Assembly (NCBI GenBank): GCA_028726625.1
Contig: JAQYPT010000073.1
Coordinates: 29,924-93,923, forward strand
Origin: Prevotellaceae bacterium
GTDB lineage: Bacteria > Bacteroidota > Bacteroidia > Bacteroidales > Bacteroidaceae
Reading direction: 5' to 3'
DNA: 64,000 bases
The position numbers and the translations under genes are program-made. The notes beneath the pieces are model-generated. The model worked only from the letters and a program-made list of their open reading frames with translations. It ran no database searches and was not told the origin of the DNA. This document shows positions 43,555-51,915 of the stretch, one piece after another. How positions within the stretch are numbered: position 1 is the first letter of the stretch; each line of letters begins with the position of its first letter.

Positions 43555-44091
43555 TTATTCAAACAGTTGCATCCATCTGGCAAATCTCTTCGCTCCCTCT
43601 TTGCCGAATCTTTCGAGGCTCTTTAGTGCCTGTTCGGGCGTTCGTACACGGTCGAGGTGCGTTTTAGAGTAGAATTTGTCAGCATAACAAATCACCTGTT
43701 CCTCCATGGTTTCGGGCAAAAAGTCCTCGTGGGGCAGGGGCAGGTGCTGTTCAATGATGTCCTGCAAGGCGATTCCGGCTCCCGTATGACGTTCGCAAAC
43801 CCGCGCGTGTTTGGGGTAACCGGCTGCGCGCAGTATGTCTGCTCCAATGATGCCATGCTTGATATACGGTTCGGTGCCAAAACATTCGATGCCCGGTGCA
43901 TCGCATTTTACAATGCCGATGTCGTGCAGCATGGCCGCCTCTTCAATGAAGGCTCGGTCGAGTTTCAGCTCCGGATGCTTGTCGACAATTTGCAATGCCT
44001 TGCGGGTTACGCATGCGCTGTGCGTCAAGAGGATGTCCCGCACCTTGCTTCCTTGCGGGTAATACTGGTCGATGATGTCTAAATAGTCCAT
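43555..44091 (-). CDS. HD-domain (HDIG-like) phosphohydrolase
   Basis: This 178-aa protein is a single HD domain. The metal-binding residues are visible in order: an early His (LLTHSACVTRKAL), HD at 56-57 in AAMLHDIGIVKCDAPG, His in KHGIIGADILRAAGYPKHARVCERHTGAG, and a late Asp in ICYADKFYSK. HD proteins hydrolyse phosphate esters or nucleotides; members like this are annotated only in general terms. It lies after the carboxytransferase gene but is separated from it by a strong terminator. Confidence 0.88.
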   Translation of the reverse strand: MDYLDIIDQYYPQGSKVRDILLTHSACVTRKALQIVDKHPELKLDRAFIEEAAMLHDIGIVKCDAPGIECFGTEPYIKHGIIGADILRAAGYPKHARVCERHTGAGIALQDIIEQHLPLPHEDFLPETMEEQVICYADKFYSKTHLDRVRTPEQALKSLERFGKEGAKRFARWMQLFE

Positions 44092-44111
44092 GAAAAAGCG
44101 TTTTAATCATT

Positions 44112-44154
44112 AAAAAAACTCATCTTCAGGCATCAAAGTACCCGAAGATGAGTT
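44112..44154 (-). terminator. Terminator of the carboxytransferase gene
   Basis: A perfect 11-bp stem (AACTCATCTTC / GAAGATGAGTT, 44117-44154) is followed on the minus strand by a run of seven T. It begins 30 nt after the stop codon. Confidence 0.9.
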
Positions 44155-44183
44155 GTATGTTGTTTGGCGTAAAAACAAAATCA

Positions 44184-45959
44184 TCAAGCTTGTGGGCGCT
44201 CGATGTAAGCAATTACGTCACCCTTGTTCAGCTTGCTTCCCTGCTTGGCATTGATCTCAACCAACTTGCCTCCTAAGGCCGCAGGTATCTCCACAAACTC
44301 GCCCCACGGTGCTTGAATGTAACACAGTTTATCGCCTTCGGCGTACTCTTTGCCGATATATGGCTCAACAGATGGGGCACATTCGCCGTCACCATTGAAC
44401 TCCCAGAACACTTGTCCCTTGACCGGAGCCACGATAGCGTCAGCTTTTGCGTGCTTGAATGCGGTGAGTTCTTCTTTCGATACTTTGCTCCCGAGTTTCG
44501 CATCCTTCGCCTTTTGCAGGTCAGCCAAGAAGTTTTTCTTCGCTTGTCCGCTCTTGTAGTTGCGATATTGCTCGGGGTGCATGGCCAATTCAAACAGCTC
44601 TTCATCGTCTTTGCCAAAGTCCCAACCGTTTTCCTTCATCTCTTTCTTGAAGTCATCCAAGTTGTTTTGCAGCAAAGTATGAGGGTCTGCGTCGGTAAAT
44701 TCGTATCCCTTTTCCTTCGCGAGGTCAACTAATACTTGGTCAACCTTGCCGGGTACCTTGCCACTCTTGCCCAGAATCATGCCCCACATCGAGTCGTCCA
44801 TCATGACAAATCTGCCCTTTCCCTGTTCCATGGTCAACAGGTTCATCAGTGCTATGTTCTTGGTATACTGTGAGAAAGGTGTCACCAGGGGTGGATAACC
44901 CACGCGAGGCCAAACGTATGCCACCTCATTAAACAGTTTGATGAGCATGTCGTCGGTGGAAAGTTCTTCCTCTCCCTTCTTCTTGCGGATGTTGTTAATG
45001 GTGCCATGAATACCGGCCAGGTCGGCCATCATGCTGCCCATCATGCCACCAGGCAAGCCACAGCCCAGCAACAGTGAACTCATGAACTTGTTTTGTGGAT
45101 TGATAAAGTAGCCCAACCAGTCGTCTATAAACTCTTGAGTCAATGCACGAGCCTTCATGTAAGCATCCATGTTGATGTCTGGAACATCGAAACCAGCCGT
45201 CTTCAGCATGCTCTGCACCGAGATAACGTCAGGGTGTACCTTGCCCCAAGATAGGGGTTCGATGGCCACATCCAAGATGTCGATGCCATTTTCGGCAACC
45301 TCCAACATCGATGCCATCGACAGTCCAGGACCCGAGTGGCCGTGGTATTCGAGGATAATCTCTGGATGTTTTTCCTTGATCATCTTGGTTAATTGTCCCA
45401 AGAAAGTAGGTTGGCCGATGCCAGCCATGTCTTTTAAGCAGATTTCTTCTGCACCCGCTTCAATCAAGGTGTCGGCAATGTTGGCGTAATATTCCAGCGT
45501 ATGGATGGGGGAGGTGGTGATACACAGGGTTCCCTGTGGCGTCATGCCGGCCTCTTTTGCCCACTTGATGCTTGGAATGATGTTGCGAACATCGTTCAAA
45601 CCATCGAAAATACGCGGGATGTCCACACCTTGGGCATGCTTTACCTTGTACATCAGGGCACGCACATCATCGGGTACGGGATACATACGCAATGCGTTCA
45701 ATCCGCGATCGAGCATGTGTGTCTTGATGCCTACCTTGTTAAAGGGCGCGCAGAAGGCGCGGACAGCATCGTTAGGGTTCTCGCCTGCCAACAAATTTAC
45801 TTGTTCAAAAGCGCCTCCGTTGGTTTCTACACGAGCAAAACAGCCCATCTCTATAATGACTGGCGCAATGCGTTCTAATTGATCTTTGCGTGGCTGAAAC
45901 TTACCGGAAGATTGCCACATGTCTCTATAAATGAGACTAAACTGTATTTTTTTCTTCAT
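44184..45959 (-). CDS. Carboxytransferase (OadA/PycB-like) with biotin-type domain lacking the acceptor lysine
   Basis: This 591-aa protein starts at ATG 45959 (MKKKIQFSLIYRDMWQSS), preceded by AAGGAGA. The TIM-barrel carboxytransferase domain is complete: IYRDMWQS with the metal Asp, EICLKDMAG, and the HxH metal pair in LEYHGHSGPGLSMASM. The C-terminal 80 residues resemble a biotinyl domain (DAIVAPVKGQVFWEF...GGKLVEINAKQGSKLNKGDVIAYIE). Where AMKM with its biotin Lys should stand, the sequence is QAPWG, with Trp at about 552. The enzyme may transfer carboxyl to or from oxaloacetate or pyruvate using a separate biotin carrier (inference). Confidence 0.9.
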   Translation of the reverse strand: MKKKIQFSLIYRDMWQSSGKFQPRKDQLERIAPVIIEMGCFARVETNGGAFEQVNLLAGENPNDAVRAFCAPFNKVGIKTHMLDRGLNALRMYPVPDDVRALMYKVKHAQGVDIPRIFDGLNDVRNIIPSIKWAKEAGMTPQGTLCITTSPIHTLEYYANIADTLIEAGAEEICLKDMAGIGQPTFLGQLTKMIKEKHPEIILEYHGHSGPGLSMASMLEVAENGIDILDVAIEPLSWGKVHPDVISVQSMLKTAGFDVPDINMDAYMKARALTQEFIDDWLGYFINPQNKFMSSLLLGCGLPGGMMGSMMADLAGIHGTINNIRKKKGEEELSTDDMLIKLFNEVAYVWPRVGYPPLVTPFSQYTKNIALMNLLTMEQGKGRFVMMDDSMWGMILGKSGKVPGKVDQVLVDLAKEKGYEFTDADPHTLLQNNLDDFKKEMKENGWDFGKDDEELFELAMHPEQYRNYKSGQAKKNFLADLQKAKDAKLGSKVSKEELTAFKHAKADAIVAPVKGQVFWEFNGDGECAPSVEPYIGKEYAEGDKLCYIQAPWGEFVEIPAALGGKLVEINAKQGSKLNKGDVIAYIERPQA

Positions 45960-45992
45960 AATTTTCTCCTTATCAACCTTTACACGGTGTGG

Positions 45993-46000
45993 CAAAATTA
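45993..46000 (-). promoter_or_regulatory. -7 box of the carboxytransferase gene
   Basis: TAATTTTG on the minus strand, 33 nt before the ATG at 45959. A TTTG lies only 12 nt upstream, so the -33 element is uncertain. Confidence 0.45.
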
Positions 46001-46071
46001 AGCAAAAAAAATCAAATTGTCCATGACCTCGTTGCTTTTTTAAGATTTATAGGCATTCAAGTTAGTAAACA

Positions 46072-46112
46072 TAAAAAGCCGATGTGCAGGACTTTTGGCT
46101 CGCACATCGGCT
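46072..46112 (-). terminator. Terminator of pepD
   Basis: An 11-bp perfect stem (AGCCGATGTGC / GCACATCGGCT, 46077-46112) is followed on the minus strand by TTTTT. A second perfect hairpin (CATGGAAGAAT, 4-nt loop, ATTCTTCCATG; 46131-46156) lies between it and the stop codon. Confidence 0.85.
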
Positions 46113-46191
46113 CTCTAAGAGGTTTGATGTCATGGAAGAATGTGGATTCTTCCATGAATCTAACTATTTTTATGAATCAGTTTTGATTCTG

Positions 46192-47649
46192 TTACTTCGT
46201 CGGAACCTCTTCCAACACTTGCTTCAAGAGTTCCCAGAAAGGTTCTACGGTTTTGATAAGGCAACGCTCTGTTGAGGTGTGCGGACTGCGAATGGTGGGG
46301 CCGAACGATACAACGTCCAGGTGAGGGTATTTACCTAAGATGATGGAACACTCCAAACCGGCATGGTCTACCTGCACAATACCTTCTTCATTGTTTTGCT
46401 TTTTGTACACTTTCATCAGCAAATCGAGCAGCTCACTGTCTGGATTTGGATCCCATCCGCCATAACTTCCACTGAACGTTACCTTCATTCCAGCCATGTT
46501 GAAGCAGCTTTGTAGGGTTTCGCCGATGTAAGCTTTCATGGATTCGTTAGATGAACGAGCCAAAATCTTAAATGAAGCTTTGCCCGATTCTATGTCAATG
46601 ATGGCCAAGTTGGATGAGGTTTCCACCACTGTAGGGATGGAAGGAATCATGCGCATCACGCCATTGTGGCAAGCGTAGATGGCATCAATGAGGTTGTCTT
46701 GTATGGCCTCGGGGACCTGTGTGGCCGGCGTGTCTACCTCTTCGGCTGTCAATTCGATGCCACTCTCAATGTCCTTGTACTCTTGTATGAACTCTTCTTT
46801 CCAGTCGGCTACCATCTCTTGCAGCGCAGGAACGTTTTCTTTCGGCAGCGTGAGTACCACTTCGGCTTTGAAAGGAATGGCATTGCGCATGTTGCCACCA
46901 TGCCATGTTGCCAACCGAGCATCGAGTTCGCATATTGCTTCGTGTACCAGTCTAACCATCAGTTTGTTGGCATTGCCACGACCCTCATGTATTTCCAAGC
47001 CCGAGTGTCCGCCACGAAGACCTGAAAGTGTTACCTTCACGGCCTTATCCGAAGCGTCAGTCGCTGCCTCTTTGTAATCCAATTCGGCGGTGATGTCCAC
47101 ACCACCAGCACTACCAATGACGAATTTACCCCACGTTTCGGAGTCTAAGTTCATGAGAATGTCGCCATCCAATTCGCCTTCTGGCAAGTCGTTGGCACCA
47201 AACATACCCGTTTCTTCATCGGCTGTGATGAGGCCTTCTATCGGACCATGCTTCAAATTCTTGTCTTCCATGACAGCCAAGATGGCAGCTACGCCCATTC
47301 CATTATCAGCTCCCAGGGTGGTGTTCTTTGCTTTCACCCATTCGCCGTCAATCCAAGTTTCTATCGGATCGGTTTCAAAGTTGTGGTTGCTCTCCGGTGC
47401 TTTTTGTGGAACCATGTCCATGTGTGCTTGCAAAATCACCGTCTTTCTGTTCTCCATGCCTTTTGTGGCGGGCTTCTTCATCACTACATTCTTGGCTTTG
47501 TCCACATAAGCCTCGACACCTGCGCGCTTTGCAAAGTCGAGTAAGAATTGATGTACTTTGTCAAGATGTCCAGAAGGACGTGGCACTTGCGTCAGTGCGT
47601 CAAAGTTTCGCCATACACAGGTCGGTTTCAGATCTTTAATTTCACTCAT
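46192..47649 (-). CDS. pepD: Xaa-His dipeptidase (aminoacyl-histidine dipeptidase)
   Basis: This 485-aa M20 metallopeptidase hydrolyses Xaa-His and other dipeptides in the cytoplasm. Metal and catalytic residues are visible in LQAHMDMVPQKAPES (His, Asp), LGADNGMGVAAILAVME (bridging Asp), ADEETGMFGA (catalytic Glu-Glu), NLDSETWGKF and the late His in RSPHTSTERC. The lid domain (VKVTLSGLRGGHSGLEIHEGRGNANKLM) is inserted as usual. The length is normal for PepD. It has two hairpins after it. Confidence 0.95.
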   Translation of the reverse strand: MSEIKDLKPTCVWRNFDALTQVPRPSGHLDKVHQFLLDFAKRAGVEAYVDKAKNVVMKKPATKGMENRKTVILQAHMDMVPQKAPESNHNFETDPIETWIDGEWVKAKNTTLGADNGMGVAAILAVMEDKNLKHGPIEGLITADEETGMFGANDLPEGELDGDILMNLDSETWGKFVIGSAGGVDITAELDYKEAATDASDKAVKVTLSGLRGGHSGLEIHEGRGNANKLMVRLVHEAICELDARLATWHGGNMRNAIPFKAEVVLTLPKENVPALQEMVADWKEEFIQEYKDIESGIELTAEEVDTPATQVPEAIQDNLIDAIYACHNGVMRMIPSIPTVVETSSNLAIIDIESGKASFKILARSSNESMKAYIGETLQSCFNMAGMKVTFSGSYGGWDPNPDSELLDLLMKVYKKQNNEEGIVQVDHAGLECSIILGKYPHLDVVSFGPTIRSPHTSTERCLIKTVEPFWELLKQVLEEVPTK

Positions 47650-47733
47650 AGTATTTTGTTTTTTTTAGAGTTGTTGCTCGTGTGTTTTGATACACATTGC
47701 TTCCAACTCGTGGTGAATAAATAGGTTTGTCAA

Positions 47734-48759
47734 TTATTCTTGCGCAGGCAGAACGATTTTTCCTGCCTTCAAGCGTGTAAGTTTTTTCTTTGTGAACGAT
47801 AGGGCTATCCATGCGTATATGCCCAGCACGGCCACTAAAAGAGTTTGCACTGAGTGTACAATTAGCACAAAGTATAGGGCATCGGTTTCAGCTACTCCGT
47901 ACAAAATCAGCATCGTCTTGACGGCAAAATGCCAGGGGCCGGCTCCGTTTGGCGTTGGTACGATAACGGCAATGGAGCCTACAATGAACGTTACCAACGC
48001 GCATGACAGTCCTAAATGGGCGGTGGCATCAAAGCAAAAGAAGGTGAGATAATAGTGCAGAAAGTAGCATAACCATATTAATAAGGTGAAAGCAATGAAC
48101 AAAGGTATGCTTTTTACCTGTCGAAGTGAAGCGATGCCTTGTCCGATGTCATGCAAGGTGATTTTCACCTTATTATATATAGACAAACGTTTTACTAGGA
48201 AAAATGCCAACACCAACACCGCTATGGCGCAGATGGCCGTAACAATGTAGCCGGCAGTGGAGAATTGTCGCAGTATCGCGTCAATGCTGGTGCCCGTGTG
48301 AACGAAAAAAGTATTGAATATCTTGATTTGGGCTGTCAGCGTGAGTGCGGTGATGAGCAACACCAAAAGAGAGTCGATGATGCGCTCGGTCACCACGGTT
48401 CCCAATGCTTTGGGAAACGACACGCGGTCAAATCTGTTTAATATGCCGCAACGGGCGAACTCGCCTATGCGCGGAACCAACAAGCTGACGGCATACGACA
48501 GGAATACAGAATGAACCCTGACCGATGCCCTGGAACGCTCGCCCATGGGCTGCAACGTTTGTTTCCAACGCCAACCTCGAAAGGCTTCTGCCAGTATTCC
48601 GAAAGGAAACGACAGCCACATCCAGGTCCAATCCATCTCATGTAGCACCACATTCTTGATGAGTTGAAAGTCAAAGTCTCGGTACATCCAGTATAGAATG
48701 GCGCTGCCAAGGAGTAAAGACAGTGCTACGTTCAAGGTTTGATGGGTGGCTTGTTTCAT
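47734..48759 (-). CDS. Flippase-like membrane protein (LPG synthase TM / UPF0104 family)
   Basis: This 341-aa integral membrane protein has about eight hydrophobic segments. The N-terminal part (FPFGILAEAFRGWRWKQTLQPMG) and the middle (LSYAVSLLVPRIGEFARCGILNRFDRVSFPKALGTVVTERIIDSLLVL) match the UPF0104 membrane domain also found in MprF. The end, IVGSIAVIVPTPNGAGPWHFAVKTMLILYGV, has the conserved PTPxGxG motif. There is no aminoacyl-transfer domain, so it is not an MprF. A lipid or glycolipid substrate is likely but not known. A strong promoter lies at 48816-48847. Confidence 0.9.
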   Translation of the reverse strand: MKQATHQTLNVALSLLLGSAILYWMYRDFDFQLIKNVVLHEMDWTWMWLSFPFGILAEAFRGWRWKQTLQPMGERSRASVRVHSVFLSYAVSLLVPRIGEFARCGILNRFDRVSFPKALGTVVTERIIDSLLVLLITALTLTAQIKIFNTFFVHTGTSIDAILRQFSTAGYIVTAICAIAVLVLAFFLVKRLSIYNKVKITLHDIGQGIASLRQVKSIPLFIAFTLLIWLCYFLHYYLTFFCFDATAHLGLSCALVTFIVGSIAVIVPTPNGAGPWHFAVKTMLILYGVAETDALYFVLIVHSVQTLLVAVLGIYAWIALSFTKKKLTRLKAGKIVLPAQE

Positions 48760-48815
48760 GGAGAGCCGTTGGTTATATTGTTTGTTTGATATACTGGTAT
48801 GTGAAATATACTATG

Positions 48816-48847
48816 CAAATGTAGCGTAATATTGGTGGATTACCAAA
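48816..48847 (-). promoter_or_regulatory. Promoter of the flippase-like gene
   Basis: On the minus strand TTTG (48844-48847) is followed after 20 nt by TACATTTG (48816-48823). The leader is about 50 nt. Confidence 0.65.
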
Positions 48848-48939
48848 TAAATACATGGGTTTTTTGAAGTAGCTCAATGACTGTTTTCTTTGATTTGTAT
48901 CAACAAAACAGCATAAAATGAGACTTATGAGTGAAAATG

Positions 48940-48971
48940 TTTGCGCACACAGCGCGATGGTTGTATCTTTG
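48940..48971 (+). promoter_or_regulatory. Strong promoter of the 29-codon gene
   Basis: TTTG (48940-48943) is followed after 20 nt by TATCTTTG (48964-48971), one of the best matches in the window. The leader is about 48 nt. Confidence 0.7.
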
Positions 48972-49023
48972 CATCGTCATTAAGACAAAAGGATAACAAA
49001 TTTAAAAGAAAGGTAAAAAGATT

Positions 49024-49113
49024 ATGGTAACAATTATGACTTTGGCTGTTGTGGCTATATCTATAGCACAAGCCATTCATTTGGGAAGCAAGATTAACTT
49101 GAATAGCAAGTAA
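49024..49113 (+). CDS. Small hydrophobic peptide, 29 aa
   Basis: An ATG at 49024 opens 29 codons: MVTIMTLAVVAISIAQAIHL then GSKINLNSK and TAA. The first 20 residues could span a membrane once; the tail is polar and basic. AAAGGT/AAAGAAAGG-like purine-rich sequence precedes the start by about 8-12 nt. An excellent promoter (48940-48971), a perfect hairpin after the stop (49122-49140) and a terminator (49172-49204) frame it as an independent unit of about 230 nt. I do not recognise the peptide. It could be a type I toxin-like or regulatory membrane peptide, or the transcript could act as a small RNA. Confidence 0.55.
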   Translation: MVTIMTLAVVAISIAQAIHLGSKINLNSK

Positions 49114-49121
49114 AAATCTTG

Positions 49122-49140
49122 CCTTTCAACTTTTGAAAGG
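49122..49140 (+). other. Perfect hairpin after the small gene
   Basis: CCTTTCAA, a 3-nt loop, and TTGAAAGG form an 8-bp perfect stem 8 nt after the stop codon. It has no T-run of its own; the terminator follows at 49172. Confidence 0.6.
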
Positions 49141-49171
49141 AGAATTTATTTTATTTAATAATATGGTAAAG

Positions 49172-49204
49172 AGGCAACGTCACATGTGGCGATGCCTTTT
49201 TTTA
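49172..49204 (+). terminator. Terminator of the small gene
   Basis: AGGCAACGTCAC pairs with GTGGCGATGCCT (12 positions, one A-A mismatch, one wobble, 2-nt loop; 49172-49197), followed by a run of seven T. Confidence 0.85.
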
Positions 49205-49274
49205 CCTATGCATGTGATGGGATGGCACAAGTGTTAAAAACAGAAAACTTTGCGGTTTTACCCCCTTCATAACT

Positions 49275-49315
49275 CGCGTATTTCTCACAAAACAATCTTC
49301 TGTCTGAAATACGCG
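49275..49315. repeat. CGCGTATTTC inverted repeat
   Basis: Perfect 10-bp arms CGCGTATTTC (49275-49284) and GAAATACGCG (49306-49315) around a 21-nt spacer. It shares the GCGTATTT word with the inverted repeats at 24812 and 37021 and lies about 100 bp from array G. Confidence 0.7.
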
Positions 49316-49418
49316 CAAAATGTAAATTGTTGATAATTAAGTTCTTGTCTTGTTTTTGCCTATTCAGAAGCACTGAAAAACGCCGCTTTTTGACGATTAG
49401 ACGGTATCTATTGGGGTC

Positions 49419-49500
49419 CAAACCCATACAGATAGGATGGTAAAAGCTATGCTTTTGCACGGCAAAAGCATGACAGTAGGTGTGAAAGCGCAGTTTTGGA
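49419..49500. repeat. 22-bp-period degenerate array G (4 units)
   Basis: Units start at 49419, 49441, 49463 and 49484 (spacing 22, 22, 21), reading CAAACCCATACAG, TAAAAGCTATGCTTTTG, CAAAAGCATGAC and GAAAGCGCAGTTTTGG. Nothing else is seen in 49205-49638. Confidence 0.75.
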
Positions 49501-49638
49501 GGCAAAAAAGGGCTATTTTCCGTGTTGGAAAGTTCTATTTTACAGAAAACTCGTGTTAAATAAATTTACTCGGCGAGCATCGTCTAATGCCCCATTTCAG
49601 GGTGCGCAAAAGTTTTGAAGAATCAAAAGAAAACAGAC

Positions 49639-51420
49639 TTATCCCAACTGCAGTTTTAAGCTCTGGCATAGTTTGGAGAACTGTGGATTCTCCTTTTTGA
49701 GCATTTCAAAGATTTCACGTTTCGAGTAAATCTTGGTCACCTCCTGGGCTTCAGCAAGGCGCAGATTGATGTTGAGCTGCGCGTTTTTCAGCAGTTTGCG
49801 CATCTCTGTCAGGATGTTTTCCTTGTTTTCTTGCACCTGTTTGAGCAGGATATCGTTGTCGATAACCACCTCTGTGTTGGGGAAGGTAGTGATGCGGGGC
49901 GTCAAGTTCTTCATGCGTTGCGCCAAACCTATCTTTTCTTGAGGCATTCGGTTGCACATCACCTTCCACTGTATCATCAGTTCTTGCTCGCTGAAGGCCG
50001 TGTTTTGTGTCGTTACTTGCTGTTCGGGTTCGGTGCGGTAGGATGGCTTCTTGTCGCCGTTGCGCAGGTCGTTGAAGGTCATTCCAATGTCCGAGAGTGT
50101 CAGCCGTGGCCTTTGAGCGGCTGATTTGCTTGTCGCAGCCGGTGTTGGGGTTGATGGTTGTTGTGCTGATGTGATGGGGGTGTGGCGGGCATTTGCTGGA
50201 GACACCTTGCCGGTCTCTGAGCTCGCCACACGTTGATTGGTCTCACCGCCCATCGCAGGAGCCAACTTTTTGAACAAGGATTTTAAGCGTTTGGGGCTGC
50301 GCCCCGCACCGTCAGAAGCGTCATCCGCCTGTGTCACTTGCGCCACTTCGATAAGCGTAAGTTCTACCAACAGGCGTTTGTTGCTGCTCTGGCGGTAGTT
50401 TACGTCGCAACGGTTTAGTATTTTCAACGCTTGGTATAAGAATTTCGTTGGGCTTTTCTGCGCCTGTTGCTGGTATTTCTGGCGTTGTTGCTCGCTCACC
50501 TCCAGCAAACTTAACGTCTGTGCATCCTTCGCCATGAGCACGTTGCGTATGTGCGAGGCCAGTCCGTTTGTGAGTAGTCCTCCGTCGAAGCCTTTCGCAA
50601 GAATGGAGTTGAGCAGCACCATCACGTCGCTCACTTTGTTTTCGAGGCACAAGTCCACCATCTTGAAATAATTGTCTGCATCCAGCACGTTGAGGTCTTC
50701 CAGCACCTTGTCGTACGTGATGTTGCCCTGACAGAAGCTGGCAGCCTGATCGAAAACCGACAAGGCATCGCGCATGCCACCGTCAGCCTTCTCTGCAATG
50801 ATGTTCAGGGCAGCGTCTTCGTAGGTGATGCCTTCTTGCTGAGCCACGTTTTTCAAGTGGTTGATGATGTCTGTAGTGGCCATCCGCTCGAAATCATATA
50901 TCTGGCAACGCGAGATGATGGTGGGTAGAATCTTATGTTTCTCGGTCGTTGCCAGGATGAAGATGACGTGTGCGGGCGGCTCTTCCAGCGTTTTGAGAAA
51001 GGCGTTGAAGGCCGATGTGGAGAGCATGTGCACCTCGTCGATGATGAACACCTTGTACTTGCCTACCTGTGGCGGTATGCGTGTTTGATCCATCAGCGAT
51101 TTGATGTTCTCCACCGAGTTGTTGCTGGCGGCGTCAAGTTCAAAGATGTTGTACGACCTTTGCTCGTTGAAGGCCTGACAGCTCTCGCACTCGTTGCAGG
51201 CTTCACCATCTGCTGTGGGGGTTAGGCAGTTGATGGCTTTGGCAAAGATGCGCGCGCAGGTGGTCTTTCCGACACCGCGCGGGCCGCAGAACAGGTAGGC
51301 GTGAGCCAGCTTCCCGCTCTTCACGGCGTTCTTAAGGGTTGTGATAAGCGCGGATTGACCAACGACTGCGTCAAAGGTCATCGGTCGGTATTTGCGCGCT
51401 GAAACAATGTAATCTTTCAT
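49639..51420 (-). CDS. dnaX: DNA polymerase III subunit gamma/tau
   Basis: This 593-aa clamp-loader ATPase has the DnaX N-terminus SARKYRPMTFDAVVGQSAL, Walker A GPRGVGKT at about 44-51, and a four-Cys zinc module (CLTPTADGEACNECESC). Walker B is DEVHMLS, followed by the sensor region TLEEPPAHVIFILATTEKHKILPTIISRCQIYDF. The C-terminal third after about residue 370 is a low-complexity Ala/Ser/Thr/Pro linker and a tau-like tail. No obvious slippery A-run that would make a separate gamma form was noticed. A -7 box lies at 51440-51447. It is divergent from the divIC-like gene. Confidence 0.95.
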   Translation of the reverse strand: MKDYIVSARKYRPMTFDAVVGQSALITTLKNAVKSGKLAHAYLFCGPRGVGKTTCARIFAKAINCLTPTADGEACNECESCQAFNEQRSYNIFELDAASNNSVENIKSLMDQTRIPPQVGKYKVFIIDEVHMLSTSAFNAFLKTLEEPPAHVIFILATTEKHKILPTIISRCQIYDFERMATTDIINHLKNVAQQEGITYEDAALNIIAEKADGGMRDALSVFDQAASFCQGNITYDKVLEDLNVLDADNYFKMVDLCLENKVSDVMVLLNSILAKGFDGGLLTNGLASHIRNVLMAKDAQTLSLLEVSEQQRQKYQQQAQKSPTKFLYQALKILNRCDVNYRQSSNKRLLVELTLIEVAQVTQADDASDGAGRSPKRLKSLFKKLAPAMGGETNQRVASSETGKVSPANARHTPITSAQQPSTPTPAATSKSAAQRPRLTLSDIGMTFNDLRNGDKKPSYRTEPEQQVTTQNTAFSEQELMIQWKVMCNRMPQEKIGLAQRMKNLTPRITTFPNTEVVIDNDILLKQVQENKENILTEMRKLLKNAQLNINLRLAEAQEVTKIYSKREIFEMLKKENPQFSKLCQSLKLQLG

Positions 51421-51439
51421 TGTGGATGAATTTGTTTTG

Positions 51440-51447
51440 CAAAGATA
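51440..51447 (-). promoter_or_regulatory. -7 box of dnaX
   Basis: TATCTTTG on the minus strand, 19 nt before the dnaX start codon. No matching TTTG was found upstream. Confidence 0.5.
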
Positions 51448-51543
51448 GCAAAAAGATTAGACATCCTTGGACCGCCCTGTTTGATTATTTGTTAATAAGA
51501 TGAAATTATGACAGGTGCATTTTTCGTTTTCAATTATAATGTT

Positions 51544-51551
51544 TATTTTTG
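51544..51551 (+). promoter_or_regulatory. -7 box of the divIC-like gene
   Basis: TATTTTTG lies 22 nt before the TTG start at 51574, giving a leader of about 15 nt. Confidence 0.5.
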
Positions 51552-51573
51552 CAATCATTAAATCCTACCACTC

Positions 51574-51915
51574 TTGAAACGTGTCAATGTCATACTGAGC
51601 TTCGTCAATCACTATAAATACCTTATCGTGATTGTTGGCGGATTCCTCGTAGTTGGGGTCCTTGATGAGAACAGTTTCATGAAACGTGTACAACTGGAAT
51701 GGCAAATCAGTGATTTGAAAGAAGATATCAACAAGTACAAATCGCTGAATGAAATCAACACGAAGAAACTAAGAGAACTAAAGCGTAACCCTAGTGCCAT
51801 CAAGAAGATAGCCCGAGAGAACTATTTCATGAAGGCCGATGATGAAGACATTTTCGTGTTGAGTGATGACCCTAAAACTGAACAACCTCAATCGACAAAT
51901 GAAGCAACTCAATAA
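51574..51915 (+). CDS. FtsB/DivIC-like septum formation protein
   Basis: This 113-aa bitopic membrane protein has one membrane segment (YLIVIVGGFLVVGVL, about residues 16-31) and then an extracytoplasmic coiled coil (QLEWQISDLKEDINKYKSLNEINTKKLRELKRNP). It ends with AIKKIARENYFMKADDEDIFVLSD, the usual DivIC/FtsB end. Such proteins link FtsL and FtsQ in the division complex. The start is TTG at 51574. An in-frame stop lies 12-15 bp upstream, and the next ATG would remove the membrane segment. The next gene overlaps its end. Confidence 0.85.
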   Translation: MKRVNVILSFVNHYKYLIVIVGGFLVVGVLDENSFMKRVQLEWQISDLKEDINKYKSLNEINTKKLRELKRNPSAIKKIARENYFMKADDEDIFVLSDDPKTEQPQSTNEATQ

